Shown one piece after another: positions 26,259-34,807 of a DNA stretch of 64,000 bases. The position numbers were made by a program, and so were the translations under genes. Position 1 is the first letter of the stretch. Every line of letters starts with the position of its first letter. The stretch is from Streptomyces sp. NBC_00568 (GTDB lineage Bacteria > Actinomycetota > Actinomycetes > Streptomycetales > Streptomycetaceae), in NCBI RefSeq assembly GCF_026341855.1, contig NZ_JAPENW010000001.1, positions 1,860,001 to 1,924,000 of the forward strand, in the 5' to 3' direction. The notes under the pieces are model-generated. The model worked only from the letters and a program-made list of their open reading frames with translations, did not search any database and was not told the origin of the DNA.

Positions 26259-28583
26259 CTACTGGCTGTTGTCCCGGTCGAACGGATTGTCGGGGATGCC
26301 GTCGGTGGGCGTTCCCGTCGGTGTGGACGGGCTCGTCGTCGTCGGTTCGGTCGTCGTGGGCTCGTCCGTGGGGGTCGGCGGGCTGCTGCTGGTGGGCGGC
26401 TCCGACGACGGTTCCTCGGTGGTGGGCGTCGAGGACGGCGTGCTGGACGGCGACTCGGTGACGGTGGGGAGGTCGGTCGGTTCCACCGCCGCGCCCGACG
26501 TGGTGTTCAGGTCGAACTCGGTGACCTTGCCGCCCATGGCCTGGAAGGTGTACGCCGCCCAGATCTGTGCCGGATAGCCACCGCCGTTGACACGGCCGCC
26601 CTCCGCGTAGAGGCCCGTGGCGCCCTTCATGGAGACCTGATTGTGGTTCTTCGCGTCCTCACCGAACAGCAGGACCGAGGTGACCAGGTTCGGCGTGTAG
26701 CCGGTGAACCAGGCCGACTTGTTGTTGTCGGACGTACCGGTCTTGCCGGCGACCTGCTGGCCGTTACGGTTCGGGTTGTTCCGCACCGAGACCCGGGCCG
26801 TACCGTCGTCGACCACGCCGGTCAGCACCGAGGTCACCGTGTCGGCGGCCTCCTCGCTGATGACCCGCTCGCCGGTCGGGTCCGGCATCTGGACCGTACG
26901 GTCCTTGTGCACGGCCGAGGCGACGATCGCCGGGGTGACCTTCTTGCCGTGGTTGTCGAGCGTGGCGTAGACGCCCGCCATCTCCAGCGGGCTGGCGCCC
27001 ATGGAGCCGAGGGTCTGCGCGGGCACCGCCTGGAGTCCCTTGGTGTTCATGCCGAGCTCGCCGGCGACCTTCAGCACCTCGTCCATGCCGACGTCGACGC
27101 CCATCTGCGCGAAGACGGAGTTGATGGACTTGTTCATCGCGGTCTGCACGGTGACGGGGCCGTAGTTGTGCTCGTCCTCGTTCGGCGGCGCGAAGGCGAT
27201 GCTGCTGCCCACGACGGGGCGGCGGCTGGTGCCGTCGTAGATCGTGTTCGCGGCGATCGGCCGGCCGGAGCGCGTCTTGGCCTCCTCGGCGAGGGCGGCC
27301 GCGAGGATCAGCGGCTTGAACGTCGAGGCGGCCTGGTAGTCCCGGCGCGTCGCGTTGTTGAGGTAGTGCTTGAAGTAGTCCTTGCCGCCGTACATCGCGA
27401 GGACCTTGCCGGTCTTGGGGTCGACCGACACGGCACCGGCCTGGATGTTGGCGTCGACCTTGCGCTTCTTCGGGTCCAGCTTGCTGGTGAGCTGCTGCTT
27501 GACCGTCTTCTCCAGCAGGGTCTGCTTCTTCTTGTCGATGTTGAGCGTGATGGTCCAGCCGCCCGCGTCGATGAGAGCGTGGGCGTCGTCCAGGTCGGCC
27601 GCGGTGCCCTGGGCGACGAGCTGCTTGGCCAGCTCGGCCTCGGCCTGGAACACCAGATAGCCGGTCTGGCCCTCCATGCCGGGGGCGCCCTTCGGGTCCT
27701 TGGGGACCGGGAACTTCATGCCCGCGCGCTTGCCCGAGTCGAGCCAGCCCTGCTCGACCATGTTGTCGAGGGTGTAGTTCCAGCGGGCCTCGACCAGCCT
27801 CTTGCCGGTCTTCGAGGCGACCGCCCAGTCGTACTGGCTCGGAGCCTGGAGCAGCGAGGCGAGGTAGGCGCCCTGCTCGACCTTGAGCTTGCCGGCGTCG
27901 ACTTGGTAGTAGGCCTGCGCCGCCGCCTGGATGCCGTACGCGTTGCGGCCGTAGTAGCTGGTGTTGATGTAGCCCGCGAGGATGTCGTCCTTGGACTTCT
28001 TGCGGTCCACCTTCAACGAGATGACCAGTTCCTTCAGCTTGCGCGTGACGGTCTGGTCCTGGCTGAGGTAGTAGTTCTTGACGTACTGCTGGGTGATCGT
28101 CGAACCACCCTGCTTGCCCTTGCCGGAGAGGGTGTTGATCAGACCTCGGGCGGTGCCCTTGAGGTCGACGCCCGAGTCCTTGTAGAACGACTTGTTCTCG
28201 GCGGCGACGAAGGTCTTCTGGACGCCCTGGGGCACCTTGGACAGGTCGACTATCTCTCGGTTGACCTTGCCGGTGCGCCCGAGGAGGTCGCCGTTGCTGT
28301 ACTTGTAGATGTTGCTCTGCCGCTTCGCGGCCGCGTTGCCCTCGGGCACGGACACGACCATGTACAGCACGATGAACGCGCCCATGCCGAGCAGGCAGAC
28401 GCCGAGGAAGGTCCCGAGGACCGACTTCCAGTTCACGAACCTGCGTATGCCGGTGCGCTTGGGCTTGCCGCCCGCCTTCGCGCCGGTGGCCCCGGGGGCC
28501 GCCGACTGATGCCCCGACGAGCTCTGGGGCGCCGCGCGGCGGCCCTGCGCCTGCCGCGCTCGTCTCTCTTCAGCTCGTCCCAT
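26259..28583 (-). CDS. class A penicillin-binding protein (bifunctional transglycosylase/transpeptidase)
   Basis: The 774-aa membrane-anchored peptidoglycan synthase has a cytoplasmic basic tail (1-50), one membrane helix (about 54-76), a GT51 glycosyltransferase domain with FVAAENKSFYKDSGVD (catalytic Glu), GGSTITQQYVKN and GYINTSYYGRNAYGIQAAA, and a transpeptidase domain with the S-x-x-K motif in ASTFKPL and KTGTSDNNKSAWF as the KTG motif. The last 70 residues are a Ser/Thr/Pro/Glu-rich extracellular tail. It polymerises glycan strands and cross-links them. Confidence 0.93.
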   Translation of the reverse strand: MGRAEERRARQAQGRRAAPQSSSGHQSAAPGATGAKAGGKPKRTGIRRFVNWKSVLGTFLGVCLLGMGAFIVLYMVVSVPEGNAAAKRQSNIYKYSNGDLLGRTGKVNREIVDLSKVPQGVQKTFVAAENKSFYKDSGVDLKGTARGLINTLSGKGKQGGSTITQQYVKNYYLSQDQTVTRKLKELVISLKVDRKKSKDDILAGYINTSYYGRNAYGIQAAAQAYYQVDAGKLKVEQGAYLASLLQAPSQYDWAVASKTGKRLVEARWNYTLDNMVEQGWLDSGKRAGMKFPVPKDPKGAPGMEGQTGYLVFQAEAELAKQLVAQGTAADLDDAHALIDAGGWTITLNIDKKKQTLLEKTVKQQLTSKLDPKKRKVDANIQAGAVSVDPKTGKVLAMYGGKDYFKHYLNNATRRDYQAASTFKPLILAAALAEEAKTRSGRPIAANTIYDGTSRRPVVGSSIAFAPPNEDEHNYGPVTVQTAMNKSINSVFAQMGVDVGMDEVLKVAGELGMNTKGLQAVPAQTLGSMGASPLEMAGVYATLDNHGKKVTPAIVASAVHKDRTVQMPDPTGERVISEEAADTVTSVLTGVVDDGTARVSVRNNPNRNGQQVAGKTGTSDNNKSAWFTGYTPNLVTSVLLFGEDAKNHNQVSMKGATGLYAEGGRVNGGGYPAQIWAAYTFQAMGGKVTEFDLNTTSGAAVEPTDLPTVTESPSSTPSSTPTTEEPSSEPPTSSSPPTPTDEPTTTEPTTTSPSTPTGTPTDGIPDNPFDRDNSQ

Positions 28584-28776
28584 GGGTCGATCCGCTCCGC
28601 TTCACTCTCGTGTGGCACACAAGTTCGTCGCTCAGGTCAGCTCAGAAAGCTAACACCGCGCGCTATGACAAAGGGCAGCCGATCCGGTCTTTTCCGGACG
28701 TGACAATCAGCACGCCTTACGCACAGGCCCCGAAGAAACCGACGAGCGGGAGGGGTGGAAGGTTGCGTGCCGGGTA

Positions 28777-28790
28777 AAGTGATATCACTT
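28777..28790 (+). promoter_or_regulatory. perfect 14-bp palindrome before the SPFH operon
   Basis: AAGTGATATCACTT is a perfect palindrome in an A/T-rich patch 42 nt before the SPFH start, in the expected promoter area (TAGATA follows at 28790). It looks like an operator for a small dimeric repressor; the ribbon-helix-helix-like protein encoded at the end of the operon is a candidate. Confidence 0.55.
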
Positions 28791-28831
28791 AGATAGACAG
28801 AAGCTATGCCGTACGAAACGGGGGACCGACC

Positions 28832-29806
28832 ATGTCGTCACACACTTCCCACGACTCCTCACCCGCCCCGGGCGCATCCGCCGCCGGGACAGCGGGCGAC
28901 GGGCCCGAGATGCCGGCGCCCCGCGTCCGGGAGTTCGCCGCGCACAGCATCGGCGGGGGGCTCGCACTCCTCCTCGGCCTTCTCGGACTGCTCCTCGGCG
29001 CCGCGCTGTGCGCCGTCGGCGGCGCGGTGGTCCACACCGGCGGCGCCCAGGCCGCGCTGATCACCACCGGCGTCCTGGTCGGCATCGCCGCGTTCTTCGC
29101 GATGTGCGGGCTGAACACCGTCGCGCCCGGCGAGGCCCGGGTGGTCCAGCTCTTCGGGCGCTACCGGGGCACCATCCGGCAGGACGGGCTGCGCTGGGTC
29201 AACCCCCTGACGTCCCGGACCAGGATCTCGACGCGCGTGCGCAACCACGAGACCGCCGTCCTCAAGGTCAACGACGCCTACGGCAACCCGATCGAGCTCG
29301 CCGCCGTCGTGGTGTGGAACGTCCGGGACACCGCGCAGGCGTCCTTCGAGGTGGACAACTTCCTGGAGTTCGTCGCCACCCAGACCGAGGCGGCCGTGCG
29401 CCACATCGCCATCGAGTACCCGTACGACGCTCATGACGAGGACGGCCTGTCGCTGCGCGGCAACGCCGAGGAGATCACCGAGAAGCTCGCCGTCGAACTG
29501 CACGCGCGCGTGGAGACGGCCGGCGTGCGGATCATCGAGTCGCGCTTCACGCATCTCGCGTACGCTCCCGAGATCGCCTCCGCGATGCTCCAGCGCCAGC
29601 AGGCCGGAGCGGTCGTCGCGGCGCGGCGGCAGATCGTGGACGGCGCGGTCGGCATGGTCGAGGCGGCGATCGCCCGGATCACCGAGCGCGACATCGTGGA
29701 GCTGGACTCCGAGCGGAAGGCGGCGATGGTGTCGAATCTGATGGTCGTGCTGTGCGGGGACCGCGCCGCCCAGCCCGTTCTGAACACGGGGTCCCTCTAC
29801 CAGTGA
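28832..29806 (+). CDS. SPFH/Band 7 (stomatin-like) membrane protein
   Basis: The 324-aa protein has an N-terminal disordered part, two close membrane helices (about 42-65 and 71-95: [20 protein letters not shown], then an [18 protein letters not shown] segment), then an SPFH domain ([32 protein letters not shown] to [40 protein letters not shown]) and a helical tail. SPFH proteins form large membrane scaffolds and often affect membrane fluidity or proteolysis. It is coupled by a GTGA overlap to a small DNA-binding-like protein. Confidence 0.85.
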   Translation: MSSHTSHDSSPAPGASAAGTAGDGPEMPAPRVREFAAHSIGGGLALLLGLLGLLLGAALCAVGGAVVHTGGAQAALITTGVLVGIAAFFAMCGLNTVAPGEARVVQLFGRYRGTIRQDGLRWVNPLTSRTRISTRVRNHETAVLKVNDAYGNPIELAAVVVWNVRDTAQASFEVDNFLEFVATQTEAAVRHIAIEYPYDAHDEDGLSLRGNAEEITEKLAVELHARVETAGVRIIESRFTHLAYAPEIASAMLQRQQAGAVVAARRQIVDGAVGMVEAAIARITERDIVELDSERKAAMVSNLMVVLCGDRAAQPVLNTGSLYQ

Positions 29807-30060
29807 CGGCTCCTACGGAGGGGACACCGCCGCGTCGGCCGCAGCAGCAGCGCAAGCAGGTGCTGCTGCGGCTCGATCCGCTGGTGTACGAGGCCCTGGC
29901 CCGCTGGGCGGGCGACGAACTGCGGTCGGCCAACGCGCAGATCGAGTTCCTGCTGCGCCGCGCGCTCGCCGAGGCCGGCCGGCTGCCCGGCGGGACGGGC
30001 CCGATCCCCCGCCGCGGGCGGCCGCCGGCCGCCGCGGAGCCGGAGGGCCCGGAGGCCTAG
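29803..30060 (+). CDS. small ribbon-helix-helix-like (Arc/CopG type) protein
   Basis: The 85-aa protein reads KQVLLRLDPLVYEALARWAGDELRSANAQIEFLLRRALAEAG in residues about 15-60, the strand-helix-helix pattern of Arc/MetJ/CopG repressors (VLLRLD strand, then two helices). The tail is Pro/Arg/Gly-rich. It starts at GTG 29803, overlapping the SPFH stop by 4 nt, so it is made with the SPFH protein. It probably regulates this operon through the palindrome at 28777 (inference). No toxin gene follows. Confidence 0.7.
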   Translation: MTAPTEGTPPRRPQQQRKQVLLRLDPLVYEALARWAGDELRSANAQIEFLLRRALAEAGRLPGGTGPIPRRGRPPAAAEPEGPEA

Positions 30061-30227
30061 GGCGCGCCCTCTCGCGCACCTCCGCCCCGCCCGGCCCCGG
30101 GTGCGCGCGGCCTCGCGCCTCGCGCCCGTCCCGGTCGGCGGGACGGCTGGTTCAGAACCGTGACAAACGGCCGTGACCAGCCGGATCTCCCCCTCCGACT
30201 CCCCTCCTGTCCCCCTCCGTCATGACC

Positions 30228-30268
30228 TATACGCGGCGCGTATACACACCATGTATACGCGCTGTGTA
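30228..30268 (+). promoter_or_regulatory. overlapping palindromes, PadR operator
   Basis: TATACGCG-G-CGCGTATA (30228-30244) is a perfect palindrome. It shares its right end with a second, TATACA-N5-TGTATA (30241-30257). GTATACGCG recurs at 30254-30262. They fill the 50 bp before the padR start and would cover its promoter, fitting autorepression of the operon. Confidence 0.65.
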
Positions 30269-30279
30269 GAGTGCTCCGC

Positions 30280-30807
30280 ATGTCCATCGGTCACACCCTC
30301 CTAGGGCTCCTGGAGTCCGGGCCGCGCCACGGTTACGACCTGAAGCGGGCCTTCGACGAGAAGTTCGGTCACGACCGGCCGCTGCACTACGGCCAGGTCT
30401 ACTCGACGATGTCGCGGCTGCTCAAGAACGGGCTCGTCGAGGTCGACGGGATCGAGGCGGGCGACGGGCCCGAGCGCAAGCGGTACGCGATCACCGAAGC
30501 CGGGATCACCGACGTGGAGCGCTGGCTCGCGACGCCGGAGAAGCCCGAGCCGTACCTCCAGTCGACCCTGTACACGAAGATCGTCCTCGCCCTGCTGACG
30601 CACCGCGACGCGAGCGAGCTCCTCGACACCCAGCGTTCGGAGCATCTGCGCCTGATGCGGATGCTGACCGAACGCAAGCGCAAGGGCGACCTGGCCGACC
30701 AGCTGATCTGCGACCACGCCCTCTTCCACCTGGAGGCCGATCTGCGATGGCTGGAACTGACCGCCGCGCGCCTCGACAAGCTCGCCGAGGCGGTGACGGT
30801 CCGATGA
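30280..30807 (+). CDS. PadR-family transcriptional regulator
   Basis: The 175-aa protein has the PadR winged helix (MSIGHTLLGLLESGPRHGYDLKRAF, YSTMSRLLKNGLVEV, RKRYAITEAG) and a C-terminal helical dimer domain, PadR subfamily 1 in length. It sits first in an operon with an ABC ATPase and an FtsX-type permease, the usual arrangement for a drug- or peptide-responsive exporter in which PadR is relieved by the exported compound. I chose ATG 30280 (MSIGHTLL) over 30271 by family alignment. The stop overlaps the next start (ATGA). Confidence 0.9.
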   Translation: MSIGHTLLGLLESGPRHGYDLKRAFDEKFGHDRPLHYGQVYSTMSRLLKNGLVEVDGIEAGDGPERKRYAITEAGITDVERWLATPEKPEPYLQSTLYTKIVLALLTHRDASELLDTQRSEHLRLMRMLTERKRKGDLADQLICDHALFHLEADLRWLELTAARLDKLAEAVTVR

Positions 30808-31502
30808 CCTCGACGACCCCTCCGGAGGGCTCCCTGCTCACCGCGTCGGAACTGCGCAAGGCGTACGGCCCGACCACCGCGCTGGACGGCGCCGAGTTCT
30901 CCATCCACCCCGGCGAGGTCGTCGCCGTGATGGGTCCCTCCGGCTCCGGCAAGTCCACCCTGCTGCACTGCCTCGCCGGAATCGTCACACCCGACTCCGG
31001 CTCGATCACGTACAACGGCCGCGAGATGGCGACGATGAACGACGCCCAGCGCAGTGCGCTGCGCCGCTCCGAGTTCGGGTTCGTCTTCCAGTTCGGCCAG
31101 CTCGTACCTGAGCTGACCTGCGTGGAGAACGTCGCGCTGCCGCTGCGGCTGAACGGCAGGGGCCGCAAGGACGCCGAGCGCGTCGCGCTGTCCTGGATGG
31201 AGAAGCTGGAGGTCGACGACCTCAAGGGCAAGCGGCCCGGTGAGGTCTCCGGCGGTCAGGGACAGCGCGTGGCGGTCGCCCGTTCACTGGTCACCGACCC
31301 GCGGGTGCTGTTCGCCGACGAGCCGACCGGCGCGCTCGACTCCCTCAACGGGGAGCGCGTGATGCAGCTGCTGACCGACGCGGCCCGCTCGACGAACGCC
31401 GCCGTCGTCCTCGTCACGCACGAGGCGCGGGTGGCCGCGTACTCGGACCGCGAGATCGTCGTGCGGGACGGCAGGTCCCGGGACATGGAGCGGATCGTAT
31501 GA
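30804..31502 (+). CDS. ABC transporter ATP-binding protein (MacB/LolD type)
   Basis: The 232-aa nucleotide-binding subunit has Walker A GPSGSGKSTLL, the Q-loop in FVFQFGQL, the signature VSGGQGQRVAVAR, Walker B VLFADEPTGALD and the H-loop VTHEARVA. It pairs with the FtsX-like permease encoded next. Starts and stops overlap on both sides (ATGA with padR, ATGA with the permease), so the three subunits are translated as a unit. Confidence 0.95.
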   Translation: MTSTTPPEGSLLTASELRKAYGPTTALDGAEFSIHPGEVVAVMGPSGSGKSTLLHCLAGIVTPDSGSITYNGREMATMNDAQRSALRRSEFGFVFQFGQLVPELTCVENVALPLRLNGRGRKDAERVALSWMEKLEVDDLKGKRPGEVSGGQGQRVAVARSLVTDPRVLFADEPTGALDSLNGERVMQLLTDAARSTNAAVVLVTHEARVAAYSDREIVVRDGRSRDMERIV

Positions 31503-33832
31503 GTGCGCGCCAGTGGTCCCGCGACCTCGGCATGGGCGCCAGGTTCGCGGTGACCGGGGGCCGTGAGGCCTGGGTGCGGGTCCTGCTGACGGCCGTCGGG
31601 GTCGGACTCGGGGTGGCGCTGCTGCTGCTCACCACGGCGCTCCCGAGCGCGCTGGCCTCCCGGCACGACCGGGAGCGCGGCCGCAGCGACATGACGTACA
31701 GCTCGACGGTCAAGAAGAAGTCCGACCGCACGCTGCTCGTCGCGACCTCGGACACCACCTTCCACGACGAGGACGTACGCGGCCGGGTGCTCCAGCCCGA
31801 GGGGCCCCGGGCGCCGTTGCCGCCGGGCGTGTCCGCCTTCCCGGCGGTCGGCGACATGGTCGTCTCACCGGCTCTGGACCGGCTCCTGAAGTCCCCCGAG
31901 GCCAAGCTCCTGCGTGAGCGGCTCGTCTATCGCGTCAGCGGCACGATCGCCGACAGCGGGCTCGTCGGTCCGCACGAACTCGCCTACTACGCGGGCGCCG
32001 ACGACCTGAACGCGACCGAAACGACCACCGGCCGCCTCGAGCGCATCGACGCCTTCGGCTCCACCGGGCAGTCCGAGGCGATGGACCCCGTCCTGCTGCT
32101 GCTGGTGCTGATCGTCTTCGTGGTGCTGCTGATGCCGGTCGGCGTCTTCATCGCCGCGGCCGTACGGTTCGGTGGCGAGCGGCGCGACCGCCGGCTGGCG
32201 GCGCTGCGGCTGGTCGGCGCGGACGGGCGGATGGCCCGGCGGATCGCGGCCGGCGAGGCGCTGGCCGGAGCCCTGGTCGGACTGGTCCTCGGCGCCGGGT
32301 TCTTCCTGATCGGACGTCAGCTCGCGGGCATGATCATGCTCTTCAGGGTCAGTGTCTTCCCGGGCGACCTCAATCCGACGCCCGCCCTGGTGGCACTGGT
32401 GGCCCTCGCGGTCCCCGCCGCCGCGGTCGCGGTGACCCTCTTCGCGCTGCGCGGCGTCGTCATCGAGCCGCTCGGAGTGGTGCGGACCGCGCGCCCCTCG
32501 CGGCGCCGGCTGTGGTGGCGGCTGCTGCTGCCGCTGGGCGGCCTCGCGATGCTCTACCCGATGATCGGGCAGGGGCGGACCAACGGGGACTTCAACGAGT
32601 ACCTCGTCGTCGGCGGCGTCATCCTGCTGCTCGTCGGCATCACGGCGCTGCTGCCCTGGGTCGTCGAGGCGGTCGTCGCCCGGCTGAACTCCGGTGGCGT
32701 CGCCTGGCAACTGGCGGTCCGCAGGCTTCAGCTGAGCAGCGGCACGGCGGCCCGCATGGTCAACGGCATCGCGGTGGCGGTGGCCGGTGCGATAGCCCTG
32801 CAGATGCTGTTCGCCGGGGTCGACGGCGACTACACCAAGGTCAACAAGAACGACCTCACGCGGGCCCAGATGTCCATGAACGTGCCGGACAAGGTGCCGA
32901 CGGACAAGGCCGTCCGGGAGCTGTCCGGGACCAGGGGGGTCACGCACACGACGGCCCTCGGGCGGACCAGCCTGGGCGACGGGCGCGACGAACCCGAGCG
33001 CCAGTCGACCGTGACGGTCGGCGACTGCGCGGCCCTGCGGGAGGCGGCCCGGCTGCCCTCCTGCGAGGACGGCGACGTCTTCGCGGTGCCGGACTCCAAG
33101 TGGGACACCGCCACCGCGGCACTGAGCAAGGCCGGCACCAGGCTCTACCTCGACCCGTCCTACGGCTCCTCCGTCAAGGGCGAGGAGATCCCCTGGACGG
33201 TACCGAAAGACATCAAGCGGGCGGGCTCCCGCGAGGACCCGTCGGGCGACGAACGCGGCGGCTTCCTCTTCACGACCGGCGCGCTGCCCGGGAAGGCCGC
33301 GTCCACCGTGAGCGCGACGGTCTATCTCCAGCTCGACGAGTCGGTGCCGGACGTCCGTGAACTCGTCCGCAACAGCGCGGCGCGCGTCGATCCGCTGGCC
33401 GACGCCGCCACCTGGTCGGCGACGACCCAGTCCGGGAAGTTCACGTCCATCCGTACCGGGCTCTTCGTCGGCGCGGCCTGTGTTCTCGTGCTGATCGGCG
33501 CGAGCCTGCTGGTCTCCCAGCTGGAGCAGCTGCGCGAGCGCAAGAAGCTGCTGTCGGCCCTGGTCGCCTTCGGTACCCGGCGCCGCACGCTGAGCATGTC
33601 GGTGCTGTGGCAGACCGCGATCCCGATCGCCCTGGGGCTCCTCCTCGCGTCGATCGTGGGGCTCACCCTCGGCGCGGTCCTGCTGAGGATGACGGACACC
33701 GCGGTGAGCGTGGACTGGGCGAGCGTGCTGTCGATGACCGGCATCGGTGCGGGAGTCGTGCTCCTGGTGACCCTGCTCAGCCTGCCGCCGCTGATCCGTC
33801 TGATGCGGCCGGACGGGCTGCGTACGGAGTAG
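31499..33832 (+). CDS. FtsX-like ABC transporter permease
   Basis: The 777-aa protein has a first helix at about 20-43 (LLTAVGVGLGVALLLLTTALP), an extracytoplasmic domain, then two FtsX-type blocks (about 195-340 and 640-770), each with three to four helices, plus extra helices between (350-400). The doubled FtsX layout is the large BceB-like/MacB-like actinobacterial type that acts on peptides, lipids or antibiotics from the outer leaflet. The substrate is unknown. It ends before a bidirectional terminator. Confidence 0.88.
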   Translation: MSARQWSRDLGMGARFAVTGGREAWVRVLLTAVGVGLGVALLLLTTALPSALASRHDRERGRSDMTYSSTVKKKSDRTLLVATSDTTFHDEDVRGRVLQPEGPRAPLPPGVSAFPAVGDMVVSPALDRLLKSPEAKLLRERLVYRVSGTIADSGLVGPHELAYYAGADDLNATETTTGRLERIDAFGSTGQSEAMDPVLLLLVLIVFVVLLMPVGVFIAAAVRFGGERRDRRLAALRLVGADGRMARRIAAGEALAGALVGLVLGAGFFLIGRQLAGMIMLFRVSVFPGDLNPTPALVALVALAVPAAAVAVTLFALRGVVIEPLGVVRTARPSRRRLWWRLLLPLGGLAMLYPMIGQGRTNGDFNEYLVVGGVILLLVGITALLPWVVEAVVARLNSGGVAWQLAVRRLQLSSGTAARMVNGIAVAVAGAIALQMLFAGVDGDYTKVNKNDLTRAQMSMNVPDKVPTDKAVRELSGTRGVTHTTALGRTSLGDGRDEPERQSTVTVGDCAALREAARLPSCEDGDVFAVPDSKWDTATAALSKAGTRLYLDPSYGSSVKGEEIPWTVPKDIKRAGSREDPSGDERGGFLFTTGALPGKAASTVSATVYLQLDESVPDVRELVRNSAARVDPLADAATWSATTQSGKFTSIRTGLFVGAACVLVLIGASLLVSQLEQLRERKKLLSALVAFGTRRRTLSMSVLWQTAIPIALGLLLASIVGLTLGAVLLRMTDTAVSVDWASVLSMTGIGAGVVLLVTLLSLPPLIRLMRPDGLRTE

Positions 33833-33857
33833 GACCCGTACGCGTCGTGCGCCGTCG

Positions 33858-33891
33858 CCGGTGGCCCTCCCCGCCCGGGGAGGGCCACCGG
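33858..33891. terminator. bidirectional terminator
   Basis: CCGGTGGCCCTCCCC (33858-33872) pairs perfectly with GGGGAGGGCCACCGG (33877-33891), loop GCCC. It lies between the permease and the convergent roadblock operon. Confidence 0.88.
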
Positions 33892-33898
33892 TTCGCGT

Positions 33899-34327
33899 TC
33901 AGATGCTGTACTCCCGTACCACGCGCCGGACTTGGGCGAAGAGCATGCCCACGTTGACCGCCTTGCGGCAGACGACCACGGCGACCACGTCCTGCTGCTC
34001 GTTCATCCGCACGAACAGATGGGTGAGGTTGTCGCTGTTGACCAGGATCTCCTGGAAGAAGTGCTGGTCCGACTCGATGCCGCGACGTTCTTTGAAGACG
34101 TCCTCGATCATCTGGACCGTGCGCCCCTGGAACAGGTCGAGGGTCGCGCCCGCGAGCAGGTCCAGGACCTCCGGCGGATGGTTGTCGACGGTCTCGTACG
34201 AGAGCAGCATTCCGGTCGACATGTCGACGGCTCCGGAGGCGAGGCAGTCCGGCGCGTCGGTGCGCAGTGACTTGACCAGACCCATGATCTGGTCGGAGAA
34301 CCCCGGCGTCATTCGCTTGCTGGCCAT
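33899..34327 (-). CDS. roadblock/LC7-like small protein, second copy
   Basis: The 142-aa protein (MASKRMTPGFSDQIMGLVKSLR start) has the alpha-beta order of roadblock proteins: a first helix, GAVDMSTGMLLSYETV as the first strand pair, a helix, and a C-terminal VVAVVVCRKAVNVGMLFAQVRRVV strand-helix. Similarity to the family is weaker than that of its neighbour. Roadblock proteins dimerise and often regulate small GTPases. It starts 4 bp after the preceding roadblock gene, third in a three-gene operon. Confidence 0.6.
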   Translation of the reverse strand: MASKRMTPGFSDQIMGLVKSLRTDAPDCLASGAVDMSTGMLLSYETVDNHPPEVLDLLAGATLDLFQGRTVQMIEDVFKERRGIESDQHFFQEILVNSDNLTHLFVRMNEQQDVVAVVVCRKAVNVGMLFAQVRRVVREYSI

Positions 34328-34331
34328 GTCG

Positions 34332-34754
34332 TCATACCCCTTCGGTCGCGGTTTCGGTCATGGCTCCGACGAGCGGGTCGGGGTCGGTGCCCGTGAGGAT
34401 CGATTCGATGCGGCCGAGGGCCGGCCGGGTCCGCTCGTGGAGCCGTTCGAGGTCGATGCCCTCGTCGCCCAGGACGATCATCAGCGCGGTGTCCCCGACC
34501 GCGTAGAAGGCCGCGAGGCCCTGGCTGCCGTAGGTCACGGTCTGGCGGAACGTGCCCCGGCCTGTCACGGCGGTCGCGCGGCGCGCGATGCCGAGGCCCG
34601 CGGCGGCGATCGCGGCGAGGCTCTCCGGGTCGATGATGTCGGCGGTGTCCGCCGCGATCAGCATTCCGTCGGCGGCGGCCACCGCCGTATCGGTGATTCC
34701 GGGGACCTGTTCTCGGAGGCCTCTCATTTCCCTGGCCAGTGCCTCGTGATTCAT
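34332..34754 (-). CDS. roadblock/LC7 domain protein
   Basis: The 140-aa protein shows the roadblock fold clearly: LREQVPGITDTAVAAADGMLIAADTAD, then IAAAGLGIARRATAVTGRGTFRQTVTYGSQGLAAFYAVGDTALMIVLG. In Streptomyces conservons a roadblock protein (CvnB) works with a sensor-like protein and a small GTPase. Here neither is present; instead the partners are a DUF4388-like protein and a second roadblock-like protein. GGGAG lies 8 nt before the ATG. Confidence 0.82.
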   Translation of the reverse strand: MNHEALAREMRGLREQVPGITDTAVAAADGMLIAADTADIIDPESLAAIAAAGLGIARRATAVTGRGTFRQTVTYGSQGLAAFYAVGDTALMIVLGDEGIDLERLHERTRPALGRIESILTGTDPDPLVGAMTETATEGV

Positions 34755-34807
34755 GTAATCAACTCCCTGATAACGGGGTGCATTCGATCGATGGCAGGCA
34801 TGCGGTC

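Noticed and set aside
29803..30060. Antitoxin of a toxin-antitoxin pair
   Set aside because: It is a ribbon-helix-helix-like protein but no toxin-size gene follows or overlaps; the coupled gene is an SPFH protein.
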